Part shown: piece by piece, positions 7,006-9,047 of the stretch | Numbering within the stretch: position 1 is the first letter of the stretch | Layout: each line of letters opens with the position of its first letter | Source of the DNA: an uncultured Negativicutes bacterium | Lineage (GTDB): Bacteria > Bacillota > Negativicutes > Acidaminococcales > Acidaminococcaceae | Assembly: GCA_937926555.1 (NCBI GenBank) | Contig: CALAZX010000104.1 | Span: 1 to 9,047, forward strand | Direction: 5' to 3' | DNA length: 9,047 nt | The notes under the pieces: generated by a model | Told to the model about the DNA's origin: nothing | Databases searched by the model: none | Seen by the model: only the letters and a program-made list of their open reading frames with translations | Translations under genes and position numbers: made by a program

Positions 7006-7153
7006 ATCGGATGGACCACTCTCACATGGCCATGGCTCCGGACCGGGGGATGGTCCGGAACCGCTCATATCCAGTTCAGATTCAATACAGACGCAGGTCT
7101 TTCAGCCCGCAGGTCAGCCGGCCGCGCATTCCGCATTGCGGGACTGTCCACCA
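7006..7153. other. Intergenic stretch after purH with an 8-bp hairpin
   Basis: No ORF with a plausible start and family is seen. TCCGGACC (7037-7044) and GGTCCGGA (7052-7059) form a perfect 8-bp stem with a 7-base loop about 95 bases beyond the purH stop. Neither strand has a U tract beside it. It may be a 3'-end mRNA stabiliser, but a function is not shown by the sequence. Confidence 0.4.
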
Positions 7154-8329
7154 TCAATGATGGAACAGGCGCAGATGGGTGAAGGCGATGGCCATGCCGT
7201 ACTTGTCGGCGGTCTCGATGACATTGTCGTCACGGATGGAGCCGCCGGCCTCAGCCACGTATTCCACGCCGCTGCGGTGGGCACGCTCGATATTGTCGCC
7301 GAAGGGGAAGAAGGCATCGCTGCCCAGAGCCACGCCGGTGAGCTTGGCGGCCCAGGCTTTCTTCTCCTCACGGGTCAGCGGTTCCGGCTTCTCCGTGAAG
7401 AACTGCTGCCATACGCCGTCAGCCAGCACATCCTCGTAGTCGTCGGAGATGTACACGTCGATGGTGTTGTCCCGGTCCGGACGGCGGATGTCGGCCTTGA
7501 AGGGCAGTGCCAGCACTTTCGGGTTCTGACGCTGCCACCAGATGTCCGCCTTGCTGCCGGCCAGACGGGTGCAGTGGATGCGGGACTGCTGTCCGGCGCC
7601 CACGCCGATGGTCTTGCCGTCTTTCACGTAGCAGACGGAGTTGGACTGGGTGTATTTCAGGGTGATGAGGGCGATGATCAGGTCCCGGGCGGCGGCTTCG
7701 GGGATGTCCTTGTTCTTGGTGGGACGGTCCTCGAACAGCGCCTCGGTGATCTTGGCGTTGTTGCGGGTCTGCTCGAAGGTCACGCCGAAGACCTCTTTCG
7801 TCTCCTGCTCGGCGGGCACGTAGTCCGGGTCGATCTCCAGCACCAGGTAGGAGCCCTTCCGTTTGCTCTTCAGGATCTCCAGGGCTTCCGGGGTGTATCC
7901 GGGAGCGATGATGCCGTCGGTGACCTCGCGCTTCAGCAGGGTGGCGGTCTCCACGTCGCAGGTGTCGGACAGGGCCACGAAGTCCCCGTAGGAGGACATG
8001 CGGTCCGCGCCTCTGGCTGCCGCGTAGGCGGATGCCAGCGGGGACAGCTCCAGGTCGTCCACGAAATAGATTTTCTTCAGGGTGTCGCTGAGCTCCGTGG
8101 CCACAGCCGCGCCGGCGGGGCTCACGTGTTTGAAGGATGCGGCGGCCGGCAGTCCGGTGGCCTCCTTCAGCTCCTTCACCAGCTGCCAGCTGTTGAGAGC
8201 GTCCAGCAGGTTGATATAGCCGGGGCGTCCGTTCAGCACTTTGAACGGCAGTTCTTTCCCCTCCGCCATGGATACCTTGGCGATTTTCTGATTCGGATTG
8301 CAGCCATACTTCAACGGCAGTTCGTTCAT
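7154..8329 (-). CDS. purH: AICAR transformylase, stand-alone PurH C-terminal domain
   Basis: Transfers the formyl group of 10-formyltetrahydrofolate to AICAR (ZMP), the ninth step of de novo purine synthesis, in the cytoplasm. The 391 residues match only the transformylase part of bifunctional PurH. The protein begins directly at LKYGCNPNQK (6-15) and lacks the roughly 200-residue N-terminal IMP cyclohydrolase domain. The catalytic Lys-His pair is in SFKHVSPAGAA (65-75, Lys67-His68). The C terminus has SDAFFPFGDNI followed by GGSIRDD and ends THLRLFHH, as in the family. The ATG at 8327-8329 has GGGGAGG 8 bases upstream (8338-8344). Closing the ring to IMP must be done by a separate protein not in this window. 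Expression is controlled by the ZTP-type riboswitch in its leader. Single-domain versions are known in some Clostridia and relatives. Confidence 0.95.
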   Translation of the reverse strand: MNELPLKYGCNPNQKIAKVSMAEGKELPFKVLNGRPGYINLLDALNSWQLVKELKEATGLPAAASFKHVSPAGAAVATELSDTLKKIYFVDDLELSPLASAYAAARGADRMSSYGDFVALSDTCDVETATLLKREVTDGIIAPGYTPEALEILKSKRKGSYLVLEIDPDYVPAEQETKEVFGVTFEQTRNNAKITEALFEDRPTKNKDIPEAAARDLIIALITLKYTQSNSVCYVKDGKTIGVGAGQQSRIHCTRLAGSKADIWWQRQNPKVLALPFKADIRRPDRDNTIDVYISDDYEDVLADGVWQQFFTEKPEPLTREEKKAWAAKLTGVALGSDAFFPFGDNIERAHRSGVEYVAEAGGSIRDDNVIETADKYGMAIAFTHLRLFHH

Positions 8330-8397
8330 GATAGGTTCCTCCCCTTATGCACTCTTGATTTTCACAGTTTCAAGCCGGTAAATCCTGTTTTCTGCAT

Positions 8398-8438
8398 AAA
8401 AAAAGACCGACTCCTCCTGTGCTTGCGCCCAGACGGTC
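8398..8438 (-). terminator. Riboswitch-controlled terminator in the purH leader
   Basis: On the minus strand GACCGUCU (from 8438 to 8431) pairs with AGUCGGUC (8412 to 8405), 7 pairs plus one U-U mismatch. Seven U residues follow immediately (8404 to 8398). The 5' arm is also part of the aptamer's P3 and pseudoknot (8427-8441), so terminator and ligand-bound aptamer exclude each other. The loop contains a small C-GCAA-G hairpin. This is the expression platform of an ON switch: bound ligand lets transcription continue into purH. Confidence 0.8.
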
Positions 8439-8491
8439 GGCATTACCAGCCATGCTTCATGTGGTTATTCCACTTCCGTCAGTCACATGGC
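8427..8491 (-). ncRNA. ZTP (pfl-motif) riboswitch aptamer
   Basis: Senses the purine intermediate ZMP/ZTP, which builds up when 10-formyl-THF is short. Read on the minus strand: P1 is GCCAUG/CAUGGC (8486-8491 with 8449-8454). Then come the family's UGACUG-type internal loop, and P2 as GUGG/CCAC (8470-8473 with 8461-8464). After a short linker, the 3' domain GCCGACCGUCUGGGC (8441 to 8427) forms P3. The pseudoknot pairs GACGG (8480 to 8476) with CCGUC (8436 to 8432). From memory the family consensus is CUGGCGA with CCGCCUGGGC. Here one G-C pseudoknot pair has become A-U on both sides, a compensatory change. Position in front of purH, substrate of which is ZMP, agrees with the class. Confidence 0.9.
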
Positions 8492-8501
8492 CTATACCGT
8501 G

Positions 8502-8531
8502 ATTATACCTTGACCCGCCGCTTTTTGTCAA
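8502..8531 (-). promoter_or_regulatory. Consensus promoter of the purH transcript
   Basis: On the minus strand TTGACA (8526-8531) and TATAAT (8502-8507) are both perfect matches to the housekeeping sigma consensus, with an 18-base spacer. Transcription should begin near 8495, just ahead of the P1 stem of the riboswitch. So strong a promoter fits a gene whose control lies mainly in transcription attenuation. Confidence 0.88.
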
Positions 8532-8538
8532 ACCGCTT

Positions 8539-8568
8539 TCCCGGAAAAGAGGGAGAAGGGTTCCGGGA
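8539..8568. promoter_or_regulatory. Inverted repeat between divergent promoters, candidate operator
   Basis: TCCCGGAA (8539-8546) and TTCCGGGA (8561-8568) are a perfect 8-bp inverted repeat with a 14-base, purine-rich centre. The repeat centre (8553.5) nearly coincides with the midpoint between the two -35 boxes (about 8551). A dimeric regulator bound here could affect both transcripts. No U tract follows, so it is not a terminator. No regulator is encoded in the window. Confidence 0.4.
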
Positions 8569-8570
8569 GA

Positions 8571-8599
8571 GTGACAGCCTTCCCGTTCCGTGCTAAAAT
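8571..8599 (+). promoter_or_regulatory. Promoter of the radical SAM gene
   Basis: GTGACA (8571-8576) and TAAAAT (8594-8599) are each 5-of-6 matches with a 17-base spacer, and TGC before the -10 supplies the TGN extension. Transcription would begin near 8606, about 70 bases before the start codon. It diverges from the purH promoter, with 39 bases between the two -35 boxes. Confidence 0.65.
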
Positions 8600-8675
8600 T
8601 AATATATTGAAACATTGTAGAACCATGATCATCCACTCTCATCAATACACTATCATCAGGAAAGGAAGTCCTCTT

Positions 8676-9047
8676 ATGACCTTATGCTATGTCTGCCCCC
8701 ACCGCTGCGGCGTCGACCGCCCCGACAGCATCCATGATACCGACGGCATGTTCGGCTCCTGCCACTGCGGCACGCTGCCCATGGTCTCCCGCGCGGGGAT
8801 CCATATGTGGGAAGAACCGGTGATCAGCGGCACGAAAGGAAGCGGCACCGTGTTCTTCACCGGCTGCAATCTCCACTGCTGCTTCTGCCAGAACTACGAG
8901 ATCAGCTGCGAGGACCAGGGGAAAGAGATCACCGTGGCCCGGCTGAAAGAGATCTACCACGAGCTCATCGCCAAAGGCGTCCACAACATCAACCTGGTCA
9001 CCCCCACCCACTTCACCAAGGCGGTCCTGGAAAGCCTGGACGAGCCC
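8676..9047 (+). CDS. Radical SAM protein, COG1313/PflX-like (5' part)
   Basis: The first 124 codons of a radical SAM iron-sulphur protein often annotated as a putative pyruvate formate-lyase activating enzyme; the window ends before its stop. An N-terminal cysteine cluster (CYVCPHRCGVDR, residues 4-15, then GSCHCG) precedes WEEPVISGTKGSG. The radical SAM motif CNLHCCFCQN follows, with the CxxxCxxC spacing that holds the [4Fe-4S] cluster. Then comes the family stretch HNINLVTPTHF. These match COG1313, whose members are about 300 residues and have no proven reaction; genuine PFL activation should not be assumed. AAAGGAAG lies 7 bases before the ATG. The gene shares its upstream region with divergent purH. 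Confidence 0.88.
   Translation, partial: MTLCYVCPHRCGVDRPDSIHDTDGMFGSCHCGTLPMVSRAGIHMWEEPVISGTKGSGTVFFTGCNLHCCFCQNYEISCEDQGKEITVARLKEIYHELIAKGVHNINLVTPTHFTKAVLESLDEP

Noticed and set aside
5614..7068. Minus-strand open frame of 484 codons opposite the glycosyltransferase gene
   Set aside because: It is the reverse-strand shadow of the GT51 coding region: no domain is recognisable, it crosses the terminator hairpin and it lacks a convincing start. High third-position GC keeps antisense frames open here.
7136..8596. Plus-strand open frame of 486 codons opposite purH
   Set aside because: It runs antisense through purH, the riboswitch and the promoter, and has no recognisable domain.
8682..9011. 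Minus-strand frames opposite the radical SAM gene
   Set aside because: They have no motif, and the plus strand has an uninterrupted frame with the CxxxCxxC motif and a good ribosome binding site.

Overview
The window comes from a bacterial chromosome of fairly high GC content. The gene content suggests an anaerobic member of the Bacillota (Firmicutes): a cdaA-ybbR pair, a stand-alone AICAR transformylase with no IMP cyclohydrolase domain, a ZTP-class riboswitch, and a COG1313-type radical SAM protein. Negativicutes is a plausible home, but that placement is inference. No mobile element, CRISPR array, tRNA or rRNA is visible. The window reads as core chromosome.

Layout, left to right. A long hairpin (8-70) lies downstream of a minus-strand DASS/SLC13-family anion transporter (151-1662). 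The transporter's leader and the terminator of the next operon fill 1663-2025. A minus-strand run of three genes follows, read right to left: cdaA (diadenylate cyclase, 4720-5562), ybbR (its membrane-anchored partner, overlapping cdaA by 8 bases) and a COG2509-type FAD-dependent dehydrogenase (2026-3639). An extended -10 promoter at 5613-5641 can drive the run. An intrinsic terminator at 1827-1881 ends it.

Divergently on the plus strand is a monofunctional peptidoglycan glycosyltransferase (GT51, 5779-6852). It has no Shine-Dalgarno of its own. A 28-codon upstream ORF overlaps its start codon by ATGA. Its terminator (6941-7005) sits between two convergent genes and may serve both.

The right end is the most interesting part. 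Minus-strand purH (7154-8329) follows a near-consensus promoter. Its leader folds as a ZTP (pfl-motif) riboswitch aptamer: P1, P2, P3 and a 5-bp pseudoknot can all be drawn, followed by an overlapping intrinsic terminator. ZTP riboswitches sense ZMP/AICAR, the substrate of PurH, so the gene should be switched on when its substrate accumulates. On the other side of the promoter a radical SAM gene (from 8676, cut by the window end) is transcribed divergently. A perfect 8-bp inverted repeat lies almost exactly midway between the two -35 boxes.

Themes: cell envelope and c-di-AMP signalling in the middle (cdaA, ybbR, GT51), and one-carbon/purine metabolism on the right (riboswitch, purH and, more speculatively, the radical SAM protein).
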